In this document: in pieces, positions 8,484-17,076 of the stretch
Layout of the letters: every line of letters starts with the position of its first letter
Position numbering within the stretch: the stretch's first letter is position 1
Assembly (NCBI RefSeq): GCF_021554725.1
Contig: NZ_JAIZDP010000008.1
Coordinates: 1 to 64,000, forward strand
Source: Sinomonas notoginsengisoli
Lineage (GTDB): Bacteria > Actinomycetota > Actinomycetes > Actinomycetales > Micrococcaceae
DNA: 64,000 bases
Direction: 5' to 3'
Program-made: the position numbers and the translations under genes
The notes under the pieces: model-generated
Told to the model about the DNA's origin: nothing
Seen by the model: only the letters and a program-made list of their open reading frames with translations
The model's database searches: none

Positions 8484-9692
8484 GTGAACTTGGACCCAGT
8501 GCTCTCCGCGCTCGCCGCCGCATTGGCCGGCGAGGGCCCGGCCGTCGAGTTCGGGCCCGCCGGGGGCGGCGAGACGGGGCGCACCCGCGAGCCCTCCCTC
8601 GCCGCGCGCGCCCGGGCGCACGACGCCGCGTGGCGGCTCTGGCAGCCATCGGCCAGCGCGGAGGCCCTGCCCGCGGGGACGGCCGTGGTGGTGCGCACAT
8701 CCGGCTCCACGGGTGTGCCCAAGGCGGCGGCACTGACGATCGACGCACTCGCGGCCTCCTCGATGGCCACAGCCATCGCGCTCAAGGGCGAGGGCCAGTG
8801 GCTCCTGGCACTGCCGCTCGAGTATGTGGCGGGCGTGCAGGTGCTGGTCCGCTCGCTGTACGCAGGCACCCGGCCCTCCGTGATGGACCTGTCCGGCGGC
8901 TTCACTCCCGAGGCCTTCGCCGACGCAGCCGAGGCGCTCACCGATCCAGTCCGGTTCACGTCGCTGGTGCCGACCCAACTGCGGAGGCTCCTCGATGACG
9001 GCTCGCCTCGGGTCCTCCTGGCGCTCGCACGCTTCAAGGCCATCCTCCTCGGCGGCGCCCCGATCCCGCCCGGCCTGCTCGAGCGGGCGCAGGGGTTCGG
9101 GATCCGGGTCGTGACCACGTACGGCTCGGCGGAGACGTGCGGCGGATGCGTGTACAACGGCGAGCCGCTCCAGGGCGTCGAGGTCGAACTCGTCGACGGC
9201 CGGGTGTGGCTCGGCGGAGACGTGGTCGCGGCCGGATACGTGGGCGACCCGGAGCGCACCGCAGAGCACTTCCGCACCGACGAGCACGGGCAGCGCTGGT
9301 ACGTGAGCTCGGACGTGGGGGAATTCGGGCCGGACGGCCGACTGCGCGTCCTGGGGCGCGCTGACGACGTGGTGATCACCGGCGGCGTCAAGGCCTCGGC
9401 CGCGCGTGTTGCCGCGGAGCTCGACTCGCTTCCGGGGGTGCGCGAGGCCTTCGTGGCCGGCATCGACGACGCCGAGTGGGGCCAGGCGCTCGCCGCCGCG
9501 CTGGTGCTCGTCCCGGCGGAGGGCCCGCAGGAGGCAAGGCTCGACGCGGTGCGCGAGGCCGCCGTCGTTCGGCTGGGACGCCTCGCTCCGAAGACTTGGC
9601 TCGTGCTGGACGCGCTCCCCCACCTGCCCAACGGCAAGCCGGACCGGCTCGCGCTCACCGAGCTGCTGCGGGAGCGGCACGGCCTCACCTGA
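8484..9692 (+). CDS. menE: o-succinylbenzoate-CoA ligase (AMP-binding)
   Basis: A 402-residue adenylate-forming ligase, short for the superfamily as many actinobacterial MenE proteins are. The phosphate loop is RTSGSTGVPKAA near residue 75. The second motif TTYGSAETCGG is near 212, RLRVLGRADDVVITGG gives the hinge, and the catalytic Lys lies in PNGKPDRLAL near the C-terminus. The position between menB and menA supports o-succinylbenzoate as substrate. The GTG start is preceded by GAGAGG. The upstream repeat array may influence expression. Confidence 0.9.
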   Translation: MNLDPVLSALAAALAGEGPAVEFGPAGGGETGRTREPSLAARARAHDAAWRLWQPSASAEALPAGTAVVVRTSGSTGVPKAAALTIDALAASSMATAIALKGEGQWLLALPLEYVAGVQVLVRSLYAGTRPSVMDLSGGFTPEAFADAAEALTDPVRFTSLVPTQLRRLLDDGSPRVLLALARFKAILLGGAPIPPGLLERAQGFGIRVVTTYGSAETCGGCVYNGEPLQGVEVELVDGRVWLGGDVVAAGYVGDPERTAEHFRTDEHGQRWYVSSDVGEFGPDGRLRVLGRADDVVITGGVKASAARVAAELDSLPGVREAFVAGIDDAEWGQALAAALVLVPAEGPQEARLDAVREAAVVRLGRLAPKTWLVLDALPHLPNGKPDRLALTELLRERHGLT

Positions 9693-9740
9693 GCACCCCC
9701 GCTGGCTTCAACCCTACGAGCACCCCGAAGGAACAAACCC

Positions 9741-10622
9741 GTGGCAACCCTCGCCCAATGGATCTCCGGCTCACGCCCGCGCACCCTGCCGATGGCGGCC
9801 GCCCCCGTGGTGATCGGCAGTGCGGCCGCGTTCGGGCTCGACGCGTTCAAGCCGGCGAACGCGGTGCTCGCGGCCCTCGTGGCCGTCCTCCTGCAGGTGG
9901 GCGTGAACTACGCGAACGACTACTCCGACGGCATCCGCGGCACGGACGACAACCGGGTCGGACCCTTTCGGCTCACGGGATCCAAGGCGGCTGAGCCGGC
10001 CGAGGTGAAGCGCGCTGCCTTCCTCGCGTTCGGGGCCGCGATGGTGTTCGGCCTGTTCCTCGTGGTGCTGTCCCAGACCTGGTGGCTGCTCCTGGTCGGA
10101 GCAGGCTGCGTCGCGGCCGCGTGGGGCTACACCGGCGGGAAGAACCCGTACGGGTATCTGGGGCTGGGCGACGTGTTCGTGTTCGTGTTCTTCGGCCTCG
10201 TGGCCACCCTCGGCACCACCTACACGCAGGCTGGCACGCTCAGCGCGGCGTCGTGGGTCGGCGCGATCGGGACCGGACTCATCGCTGACGCCCTGCTCAT
10301 GGCCAACAACGTGCGCGACATCCCCACGGACCGTGTCTCCGGCAAGCGCACGCTGGCGGTACGGCTTGGGGACTCGCGCGCCCGCAGGGCGTATGTGCTC
10401 ATGCTCGGCGTCGCCGTCCTAGGCTCCCTCGTGCTCGTCCCGTGGAACCCGTGGATGCTCGTCGTGCTGCTCCTCGTGCCGGCATGTCTCACGCCGACGT
10501 GGCTCATGCTCGGCGGCAAGAGCGGCCCGCGGCTCATCCCGGTCCTGGCCCAGACGGGCTTCATCAACCTCGGCTACGCGGGACTGTTCTCGCTCGCGAT
10601 CGTGCTCGGAGTGCTCCTCTAG
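9741..10622 (+). CDS. menA: 1,4-dihydroxy-2-naphthoate polyprenyltransferase
   Basis: A 293-residue UbiA-superfamily membrane enzyme that attaches the prenyl tail to dihydroxynaphthoate. The first aspartate motif is NYANDYSDGIRGTDD near residue 55. The second, NNVRDIPTDRVSGKRTLAVRLG, is near 190. Both fit MenA rather than UbiA. Around eight hydrophobic helices are visible. The GTG start has AAGGAA upstream. Its stop shares CTAG with the stop of the convergent DUF4229 gene. Confidence 0.93.
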   Translation: MATLAQWISGSRPRTLPMAAAPVVIGSAAAFGLDAFKPANAVLAALVAVLLQVGVNYANDYSDGIRGTDDNRVGPFRLTGSKAAEPAEVKRAAFLAFGAAMVFGLFLVVLSQTWWLLLVGAGCVAAAWGYTGGKNPYGYLGLGDVFVFVFFGLVATLGTTYTQAGTLSAASWVGAIGTGLIADALLMANNVRDIPTDRVSGKRTLAVRLGDSRARRAYVLMLGVAVLGSLVLVPWNPWMLVVLLLVPACLTPTWLMLGGKSGPRLIPVLAQTGFINLGYAGLFSLAIVLGVLL

Positions 10623-10942
10623 GCGCGCGCTGGCCCGTCGCCCTGCTCGAACCGGCCCTGGTAGCCGTCGTCGTCCGCGCGCTGGGCCTCGTCGATCGCA
10701 TCCTCGGCCTCAGAGTCGGCGACCTCCTTCTTGGACCGAGTCTGCTTGCGCCCGCTGAACACGTCACGGACCTCGCCGGCCGCAGCCTCTCGCTGGCGGC
10801 TCAGGAACAGGAAATTGACCGCGAACGCGATGAGGACCGCGAAGACAGCTGAAAGGATGACCCCGATCTCCAGCACCATGAACAGTGCGAACGGCACGAC
10901 GAACAGGACTGCGCGGATCAGGAGGTACTTGAGGGATGCCAC
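10619..10942 (-). CDS. DUF4229 domain-containing membrane protein
   Basis: A 107-residue protein with two hydrophobic helices (residues about 5-25 and 28-48) followed by a charged tail with RQREAAAGEVRDVFSG. The DUF4229 family is regularly found beside menA in actinobacteria; its function is unknown. The GTG start has TAGACT (10949-10954 on the minus strand) six bases upstream, implying a leaderless mRNA. It is transcribed against menA. Confidence 0.8.
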   Translation of the reverse strand: MASLKYLLIRAVLFVVPFALFMVLEIGVILSAVFAVLIAFAVNFLFLSRQREAAAGEVRDVFSGRKQTRSKKEVADSEAEDAIDEAQRADDDGYQGRFEQGDGPARA

Positions 10943-10948
10943 TGGACG

Positions 10949-10961
10949 AGTCTACTAAAAT
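10949..10961. promoter_or_regulatory. adjacent divergent -10 boxes of the DUF4229 and PLDc_N genes
   Basis: The 25-bp gap holds TAGACT on the minus strand (10954-10949) and TAAAAT on the plus strand (10956-10961). Each lies six bases from its start codon. This is a second compact back-to-back leaderless promoter pair in the window. Confidence 0.6.
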
Positions 10962-10967
10962 AGCCCT

Positions 10968-11231
10968 ATGATCCGCGTTCTGCCCTGGCTCATCGTCCTC
11001 GTCGCCTGGCTGTACGGCATGGTCGACTGCGTCATGAGCGATCGTCAGGCTGTGCGCGGCGGCATCTCCAAGACAGCGTGGTTCCTCATCTCCGTGCTGC
11101 CCGCCGTGGGCACGGCATTGTGGTTCATCTTCGGACGCCCGCGGGGCACCACGCCGCCGCGCACGGGCCGCAACCAGAGCCGCCATCCGGTAGCCCCGGA
11201 CGACGACCCTGACTTCCTCCGCGGGCTCTGA
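10968..11231 (+). CDS. PLDc N-terminal domain membrane protein
   Basis: An 87-residue protein with two transmembrane helices and the PLD nuclease N-terminal domain pattern (WLIVLVAWLYGMVDCVMSD, then GGISKTAWFLISVLPAVGT and WFIFGRPR). The charged C-terminal tail faces the cytoplasm. The domain occurs alone in many actinobacteria and has no known activity. A TAAAAT box lies six bases before the ATG. Confidence 0.8.
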   Translation: MIRVLPWLIVLVAWLYGMVDCVMSDRQAVRGGISKTAWFLISVLPAVGTALWFIFGRPRGTTPPRTGRNQSRHPVAPDDDPDFLRGL

Positions 11232-11238
11232 GGCCGGA

Positions 11239-12324
11239 TCAGCCGCTCACGCCGCCGTAGGAGTGCAGGCCCGAGAAGTAGATGTTGACCACGGTGAAGT
11301 TGAAGAGCACGCACAGGTAGCCGACGATCGAGAGCCACGCGGCGCGGGCTCCGGTCCAGCCGCGGGTGGCGCGGGCATGCAGGTAGGCCGCGTAGACCAC
11401 CCAGATCACGAAGCTCCAGACTTCCTTCGTGTCCCAGCCCCAGAACCGCCCCCAGGCCTTCTCGGCCCAAATCGCGCCGAACATGACGGTGAGGGTCCAC
11501 CCGACGAACGCGATGGTGTTGATCCGGTAGGAGAGGGCCTCGAGCGTCATGGATCCCGGAACGAGGCGCATGAAGCCGCCCGTGTCGAGCCCGCCGGCGG
11601 CGATCTTTGCCTCACGCCGGCTCTGGATCAGCTGGAGGACGGCCATCGAGAACGTCAACGTGAACAGGGCCGAAGACATGACGGCGATGGACACGTGGAT
11701 AATGAGCCAGTAGCTCTGCAGCGCCGGCACGAGATGCCCCACGGGGATCCAGAACGCGACGGCAGCGGCCACCATCATGACCACCGCGAGTCCCAGCACG
11801 AACGTGCCGAGGAACCGCAGGTCGCGCTTGATGAGCACCACGAGGAAGACGGCGACCACGAGGAACGCGCCCGTGGTGCAGAACTCGTACATGTTGCCCC
11901 ACGGCACGCGGCCCGCTGCGATGCCCCGCGTGAGCACACCGGCAGCGTGGACCAGGAGGCCCAGGATGCTCAGGTTCACGCCCACGCGGGCAGCCACCCG
12001 GCGCGAGCGGTACTTCAGGTCCGCGTCCGCCACGACAGCGCCCGAGCCGGCACCGGAGGACTTCGGCGAGGACGACGGCGTGCGGCCCCCTCCGGCGTCG
12101 GAGGAGCCCTGCCGCCCGCCCGCGGTCCCGGCGAGGGCCGGTTCCTTCACCGCCGCACCGGCTTTCGCCTTCTCCCCCGCGATCAGGGCGGCATCGCGCT
12201 GGGCGACCTTGCCGCTCGTGGCCATGTCCCACGCGAAGGCGAGGAATGCCACGACGTAGGTTCCGGCGGCAAGCAGCATGAACAGCTCGCTGTAGGAACC
12301 GAGGGTGAAATTGATGGTCGGCAT
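11239..12324 (-). CDS. ccsB: cytochrome c biogenesis protein CcsB (ResC)
   Basis: A 361-residue integral membrane protein of system II cytochrome c maturation, which delivers haem across the membrane with ResB. The tryptophan-rich WAEKAWGRFWGWDTKEVWS motif near residue 290 binds haem in this family, and flanking His residues are present. An Ala/Ser/Gly-rich insert lies near residues 55-90 between the first helices. Its ATG overlaps the resB stop by one base (TGATG), so it is the last gene of a coupled operon. Confidence 0.93.
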   Translation of the reverse strand: MPTINFTLGSYSELFMLLAAGTYVVAFLAFAWDMATSGKVAQRDAALIAGEKAKAGAAVKEPALAGTAGGRQGSSDAGGGRTPSSSPKSSGAGSGAVVADADLKYRSRRVAARVGVNLSILGLLVHAAGVLTRGIAAGRVPWGNMYEFCTTGAFLVVAVFLVVLIKRDLRFLGTFVLGLAVVMMVAAAVAFWIPVGHLVPALQSYWLIIHVSIAVMSSALFTLTFSMAVLQLIQSRREAKIAAGGLDTGGFMRLVPGSMTLEALSYRINTIAFVGWTLTVMFGAIWAEKAWGRFWGWDTKEVWSFVIWVVYAAYLHARATRGWTGARAAWLSIVGYLCVLFNFTVVNIYFSGLHSYGGVSG

Positions 12325-14063
12325 CAGGCGTCCTTCTGATTGCTGTCCGATGTGGTCTTCGGGTTCTTAGTCTGCTCGTCCTGCTCGGCCTCGGGAACTC
12401 CCCACGCCTCGGCGAGCACGGCCCATATGGCACGGGCCTCGGCCGCGAGGCCCCCGTGGTCCTCGCCGCGGGTCAGCAGTCCGTACTCGACCATCGTGCG
12501 GCCGTCCTCGTGCTGGCCCACGCGGACCCAGAGTCGGCGCCTCGTGAGGAAGAGGGAGGCGATCAGGCCGGCGAGGGAGAACAGGGCGAAGCCGAGGGCC
12601 CACTCCTGTCCGGGGTTGTGGTGGATGTCGAGGGCCACGTACCGCTTGAGCCCGTCGAAGCTGATGGAGCCCTGGCCGTCGGGCATCGTGTAGGACTGGC
12701 CAGCGCCGAGGACGATGCCCCCTGCGGGCTTGTCCCTGCCGTTCACCTGGGTGAGCTTGGCGACGTCGAGCGCGTAGACGTTCTGCGGGGTGCCCTTGTT
12801 CAGCCCTAGGTCGCCCACATAGGAGTTGAGGTTGAGCTGGACGTTGAGCGGGTCCGGGTCGGCGCTGAAGGCGACGTTGTTGGCCCCCTTGTCCGCTGTG
12901 GGAAGGAAGAAGCCAACGAACCCGAGCTGGGCGGGAGCGGCGTCCGGCGCCTTGATTACGATCGTCGAGGTGTACACGCGGTCCGTCGGGATGGCCGGAA
13001 CTGGCCCTTGGAAGGCAATCTTCCCGTCGCCGCCGCGGACTGTGATGACGGGCGCGTACCCATTGCCCACGAGGTAGACGTTCGTGCCGCCGATTGTCAC
13101 CGGGTCGTTGACCTTGAGGTCGCGCTCCTGCTCGGGCGCGTCCGGGGAGTCCTTGGTGGTCACGCGGGCGTTGAAGTCGAGCGGCTGACCGAACTGCTTG
13201 TCCGACTCGCGGTCGTAGCGGACGTCGAACTTGTCCAGACGGAAGGAGTACGGCGCGAGCCAACCCGACTGGAAGTTCGAGCCAGGGTTGAACGTGTCGT
13301 AGCCCACGAGGGTGTTGACGAAGGTCTCGCCCTCCACGAGGGTGCGCTGGCCGCTGTACCCGAACAGCCCGCCGACCGCGACGGAGACGAGCACACCCAC
13401 GAGGCCCGAGTGGAAGCAGAGGTTGCCCAGCTCCTTGAGGTACCCCTTTTCGGCCCCGACGGAGGGAAGGTCCCCCGCGGACCGCAGGTCCACCCGGTAG
13501 CCACGCTTCTTCAGCAGCCCGGCGGCCTGCTCAGCAGCTTCGGCGGCGGCGAGGCGCTGCTCTGCCGGGACCACAAGGGTGCCGTACACGGGCAGGCGGC
13601 TCAGCCGGGCTGGGGTGCGCGGGGGCTTCGAACGCCACGACTTCCAGTGTGCGATGGCACGCGGAACCACGCAGCCGATGAGCGAGATGAAGAGCAGCAG
13701 GTAGACGGCGGAGAACCAGACTGACGAATAGACGTCGAACATCTGGAGCTTGTCCAGGATCGGGCCGTAGTCGGCGTGGTCCTTGAGATACTGCGTCACG
13801 ATCGCGGGGTTCGCGGGCCGCTGTGGGAACAGGGAGCCCGGGACGGCTGCGACGGCGAGCAGGAGGAGCAGGAAGAGCGCGGTCTTCATGCTGGTCAGCT
13901 GGGTCCAGGCCCAGCGCAGCATGCCGAGGACGCCGAGCGAGGGAAGGGCGACGTCGGTGCGCTTGGCCTGCTTGCCCCGCACCTTGGTGGCGCCGTTGCC
14001 CGGGGGGCGGTCCTCGGCGGCGGCATGGGCCTTGACCTGCGCCTTGGGCTTCGTCTCACTCAT
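12324..14063 (-). CDS. resB: cytochrome c biogenesis protein ResB
   Basis: A 579-residue ResB-like protein. After a Lys/Ala-rich head come three early helices with the family's VPGSLFPQRPANP stretch, a large extracytoplasmic domain, and a last helix near residue 500 followed by RRRLWVR. It forms the haem-handling complex with CcsB. I chose the start at 14063 because it overlaps the ccdA stop (TGATG) and avoids a long N-terminal extension unlike the family. Confidence 0.9.
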   Translation of the reverse strand: MSETKPKAQVKAHAAAEDRPPGNGATKVRGKQAKRTDVALPSLGVLGMLRWAWTQLTSMKTALFLLLLLAVAAVPGSLFPQRPANPAIVTQYLKDHADYGPILDKLQMFDVYSSVWFSAVYLLLFISLIGCVVPRAIAHWKSWRSKPPRTPARLSRLPVYGTLVVPAEQRLAAAEAAEQAAGLLKKRGYRVDLRSAGDLPSVGAEKGYLKELGNLCFHSGLVGVLVSVAVGGLFGYSGQRTLVEGETFVNTLVGYDTFNPGSNFQSGWLAPYSFRLDKFDVRYDRESDKQFGQPLDFNARVTTKDSPDAPEQERDLKVNDPVTIGGTNVYLVGNGYAPVITVRGGDGKIAFQGPVPAIPTDRVYTSTIVIKAPDAAPAQLGFVGFFLPTADKGANNVAFSADPDPLNVQLNLNSYVGDLGLNKGTPQNVYALDVAKLTQVNGRDKPAGGIVLGAGQSYTMPDGQGSISFDGLKRYVALDIHHNPGQEWALGFALFSLAGLIASLFLTRRRLWVRVGQHEDGRTMVEYGLLTRGEDHGGLAAEARAIWAVLAEAWGVPEAEQDEQTKNPKTTSDSNQKDA

Positions 14064-14812
14064 CAGACAGGCATCTCCACGGTTCCGATCCAAATCTGCA
14101 CCTGGCTGATCCAGTAGGTCCAGACCCCCGAGACCATCAGGACGCCGACCAGGATCAGCAGTCCACCGCCCGCGGCCTGGAGCGCGCGGCGATGCTTCTT
14201 GAAGAACGCCATGGCTCCCAGTCCGCGGCGCATGCCGAGGGCAATGAGCAGGAACGGCACCCCAAGGCCGAGGCAGTACACGAATGTCAGCAGGGCGCCC
14301 TTGTACGCGCTCGAGCCCTCGGAGAAGGCGAGGACCTGGACGGAGGCGAGCGTCGGGCCGATGCAGGGGACCCAGCCGAGGCCGAATGTGACCCCGAGCA
14401 GCGGCGCCCCCCACAGGCCCGCGGGCGGGCGTGCGTGGACGCGGGCCTCGCGCTGGAAGATGCCGAGCCCGCCCATGAACACGATCCCCATGAGCACGAC
14501 GACGATTCCCAGCACGCGCGTCAGCCATCCCGAGGAGATGGCCAGAACGCGGCCGATCTCGCCGAAGAGGGCGCCGGTCGCGACGAACACGGCCGTGAAG
14601 CCGAGGACGAACAGGCCTATTCCCGCGACCATGCGCCCGCGCCTCTGCTTCGCGAGGTCCACGCCCGTCAGCCCGGTGACGTAGCCGAGGTATCCGGGCA
14701 CGAGCGGGAGCACGCACGGGGAGAGGAACGAGACGAGGCCTGCGAGCAGGGCCACGGGGAGTGCGAGCAGGAGGGACCCGTTGAGGATGATGTCGCTGAA
14801 GACCTGGCCCAC
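14063..14812 (-). CDS. ccdA: cytochrome c biogenesis protein CcdA
   Basis: A 249-residue six-helix thiol transporter of the DsbD/CcdA family that carries reducing power from cytoplasmic thioredoxin to extracytoplasmic thiols. The redox cysteines are in FLSPCVLPLVPGYLGYVTG near residue 32 and LGWVPCIGPTLASV near residue 155. The neighbour upstream is a TlpA-like lipoprotein that it probably reduces. Confidence 0.92.
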   Translation of the reverse strand: MGQVFSDIILNGSLLLALPVALLAGLVSFLSPCVLPLVPGYLGYVTGLTGVDLAKQRRGRMVAGIGLFVLGFTAVFVATGALFGEIGRVLAISSGWLTRVLGIVVVLMGIVFMGGLGIFQREARVHARPPAGLWGAPLLGVTFGLGWVPCIGPTLASVQVLAFSEGSSAYKGALLTFVYCLGLGVPFLLIALGMRRGLGAMAFFKKHRRALQAAGGGLLILVGVLMVSGVWTYWISQVQIWIGTVEMPV

Positions 14813-14813
14813 G

Positions 14814-15458
14814 CTACTCGGCCGCCGCGGATGTGATGAGGGCCCTGAGCGTCCCGCGCTCGAGCTGGCCGAGCACTCGCGACGCGACCCTTCCCTGCTT
14901 GTCGAGCACGAGCGTGGTGGGCACTGCGCCCGGGGGCACCATGCCGGACATGGCCAACAGCACTTGGCCGTCCTTGTCGTTGAAGCTCGGATAGGTCAGG
15001 TTGAAGCTCTGCTCGAAGGCTTCCGCTGTGCCCTTCTCGTCGCGGAGATTCACGCCGTAGAACGCCACGCCCTGCGGCTTGAACTCGCTGTGCAGCGACT
15101 CGAGCTCGGGCGCCTCCACGCGGCACGGAGCGCACGCCGCGAACCAGAAGTTGAGCACCGTGACGTGACCGGCGAAGTCCTTCGAGCTCACGGCAGTGCC
15201 GTCGTACAGCGTCCCGCTGAACTGGACGGGCGGCTTGCGGGTGTCCTTCGCGTACTCGGTGACCGAGCCGTCGCCGGCCACGTAGTTCTTGTTGTCGCCT
15301 GCGCGAGCCTGCTTCGCGAGCGGATCGTCGGCAGCACACCCTGCCAGGGCTGCGGCGAGTCCGACTGCGCCCAGCGCGCCGACCGCGCCCAGCAGGCGAC
15401 GGCGGGAGAACGTACCGGCCGCGGGACTCGCGGCGCGGACTGGCTCGGGGTGGTTCAT
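14814..15458 (-). CDS. TlpA/ResA-like thioredoxin-fold lipoprotein
   Basis: A 214-residue extracytoplasmic thiol-disulfide protein. Its head contains SRRRLLG with a hydrophobic stretch and the lipobox LAGC, so it is probably a lipoprotein, possibly exported by Tat. The active site is CAPC in the NFWFAACAPCRVE block. A cis-proline region follows at GAVPTTLVLD. It likely reduces apocytochrome c cysteines after receiving electrons from CcdA. The start at 15458 is favoured by AGGAG six bases upstream; an ATG at 15476 is the alternative. Confidence 0.88.
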   Translation of the reverse strand: MNHPEPVRAASPAAGTFSRRRLLGAVGALGAVGLAAALAGCAADDPLAKQARAGDNKNYVAGDGSVTEYAKDTRKPPVQFSGTLYDGTAVSSKDFAGHVTVLNFWFAACAPCRVEAPELESLHSEFKPQGVAFYGVNLRDEKGTAEAFEQSFNLTYPSFNDKDGQVLLAMSGMVPPGAVPTTLVLDKQGRVASRVLGQLERGTLRALITSAAAE

Positions 15459-15476
15459 GCGTTGCTCCTGGGCCAT

Positions 15477-16145
15477 TCAGGCCCCCGGTGTCGCGGCGGC
15501 GCCTGGCAGGAGGCGGGCGGCGGGCTCGGTGTAACGGACGTCCATGACGGCACCCGTCGCGGTGTCGACCGTGAGCGAGGTCAGGGACGTGAGGGTGCAC
15601 TCGCGGCGGCGCGGGTCGTGGGCGAGGCTACGGCCCTCGGCCTTGAGCCGGGCGGCCCAGATGGGGAGCTGGTGCGCCACGAGTATGGCTTCGGCGCCCT
15701 CTCCCCCACGGCCGATGGCGGTGCGGGCCGCGTCGCCCACTGCGTCAAGGACACGCTCCGCCTGAGCCTCGTAGGCCTCCCCCCACGAGGGGCGCAGCGG
15801 ATTGAGGAGGTAGCGCCAGTGCCTGGGCCGGAGAAGCTCACGCGGGGTCACTTTGAGGCCCTCGAAGTGGTTCTCCGCTTCGATGATGCGCGGTTCCGTC
15901 TCGATCTCCAGGCCGAGGGCCCGCGCGGTAGGCGCGGCCGTCTCCTGGGCCCGCGTCAGAGGTGAGGCCGCGAGCAGGACGAACCGCGCGCCGTCGTGCG
16001 CCCGCTGGGCGAAGTGATCGGCGAGGCATTCCGCCATCTGACGGCCCAGTTCGGAGAGATGGAAGTCCGGCAGCCGGCCGTAGAGCACGCCGGCCGGGTT
16101 GTGCACCTCGCCGTGGCGCAGCAGATGGACGGTAGAGGAGGGCAT
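15477..16145 (-). CDS. histidine phosphatase family protein (phosphoglycerate mutase-like)
   Basis: A 222-residue histidine phosphatase. The phospho-accepting RHGE motif is in VHLLRHGEVHNP near residue 9, and the second catalytic His is in ILVAHQLPIWAA near residue 165. The specific substrate is unknown. It is the first gene of the cytochrome c biogenesis cluster, with 18 bases to the TlpA-like gene. The start at 16145 places the RHG motif at the usual distance from the N-terminus. Confidence 0.88.
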   Translation of the reverse strand: MPSSTVHLLRHGEVHNPAGVLYGRLPDFHLSELGRQMAECLADHFAQRAHDGARFVLLAASPLTRAQETAAPTARALGLEIETEPRIIEAENHFEGLKVTPRELLRPRHWRYLLNPLRPSWGEAYEAQAERVLDAVGDAARTAIGRGGEGAEAILVAHQLPIWAARLKAEGRSLAHDPRRRECTLTSLTSLTVDTATGAVMDVRYTEPAARLLPGAAATPGA

Positions 16146-16218
16146 GTCATCCAGTTTCTCAAAGGTTGCGGGCGGCGGCGAAATCGCCGGGACGGCGCGG
16201 CCAGACAACCACCCCGAA

Positions 16219-16242
16219 GATTCTACAGGTAGTAGAACTACC
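16219..16242. promoter_or_regulatory. nested palindromes over a TAGAAT -10 box
   Basis: TTCTAC-N5-GTAGAA (16221-16237) overlaps GGTAGT-AGA-ACTACC (16228-16242); both inverted repeats are perfect. On the minus strand TAGAAT (16224-16219) looks like the -10 of the phosphatase/cytochrome operon, so a regulator could block it. The yceI gene starts 126 bases to the right. A close relative of this sequence lies upstream of proC at 43666-43682. Confidence 0.6.
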
Positions 16243-16367
16243 ACGGGCACCCTAGAGTTCCCTGTGTAACCTCGAACACACGCTCTTGCGGTCCATGCAC
16301 CTGCATGTTTTCATGGATACACGCAGTTGCTTGACGCTTCAATCAAATTCTAGACAGGAGAAATCCC

Positions 16368-16916
16368 GTGACCCTCCCCCATGGCCTCACCACCGGCACT
16401 TGGACCCTCGACGGCTCCCACAGCGAGATCGGCTTCACCGTCCGCCATGCGGGCATCAGCAAGGTCCGTGGCCGCTTCCAGGAGGCGTCCGCCACCGTCC
16501 AGGTCGGCTCGACCGCCGCCGAGACGAAGGCGACTGCCGCCATCAAGACCGCCTCCTTCGACTCCGGTGACGCCAATCGCGACGGCCACGTCAAGGGCGC
16601 CGACTTCTTCGACGTGGAGCAGTTCCCGGAGATCACCTTCGAATCGACCTCGATCGTGGCCAAGGGTGACGACTACGACGTCACCGGCAACCTGACGATC
16701 AAGGGCGTCACCAAGGAGGTCACCATCGAGACCGAGTTCACCGGCATCGCGGTCGACCCGTTCGGCGCCACCCGCGCCGGCGTCTCCGGCGAGACGACCA
16801 TCTCGCGCAAGGAGTTCGGCCTCACCTGGAACGCTGTCCTCGAGACCGGCGGCGTGCTCGTTTCCGACAAGGTCGTCATCTCCCTCGACCTCGCGTTCGT
16901 CGCCCCGCAGGCCTGA
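16368..16916 (+). CDS. YceI family protein (cytosolic)
   Basis: A 182-residue YceI-domain protein without signal peptide. It has the canonical opening GTWTLDGSHSEIGFTVRHAGISKVRG, the central SFDSGDANRDGHVKGADFFD and ITFESTS, and the ending FGLTWNAVLETGGVLVSDKV. Members bind polyisoprenoid or amphiphilic ligands. The GTG start has AGGAG eight bases upstream. The long 5' region holds an operator-like palindrome. This is the second YceI gene in the window; the first is membrane anchored. Confidence 0.9.
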   Translation: MTLPHGLTTGTWTLDGSHSEIGFTVRHAGISKVRGRFQEASATVQVGSTAAETKATAAIKTASFDSGDANRDGHVKGADFFDVEQFPEITFESTSIVAKGDDYDVTGNLTIKGVTKEVTIETEFTGIAVDPFGATRAGVSGETTISRKEFGLTWNAVLETGGVLVSDKVVISLDLAFVAPQA

Positions 16917-17076
16917 GCCCTGCCGCGCCAGCAGGCGCGGCGCCCGCGGACCGTGTGAACGGCCGGGCCCATTGCGGCCCCGCCGCCAGTGAACATCTGG
17001 CGGCGGGGCCGTTTACGTCGGCTGGTTTCCCGCGCCGCCCTCGTGACGATGCCTCTGCGCGGATACAGTGGGCCGC

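Noticed and set aside
7019-9850. A 943-codon open frame antisense to menB and menE
   Set aside because: It is a high-GC shadow: Arg/Ser/Pro-rich, without family motifs, and opposite to well-recognised menaquinone genes.
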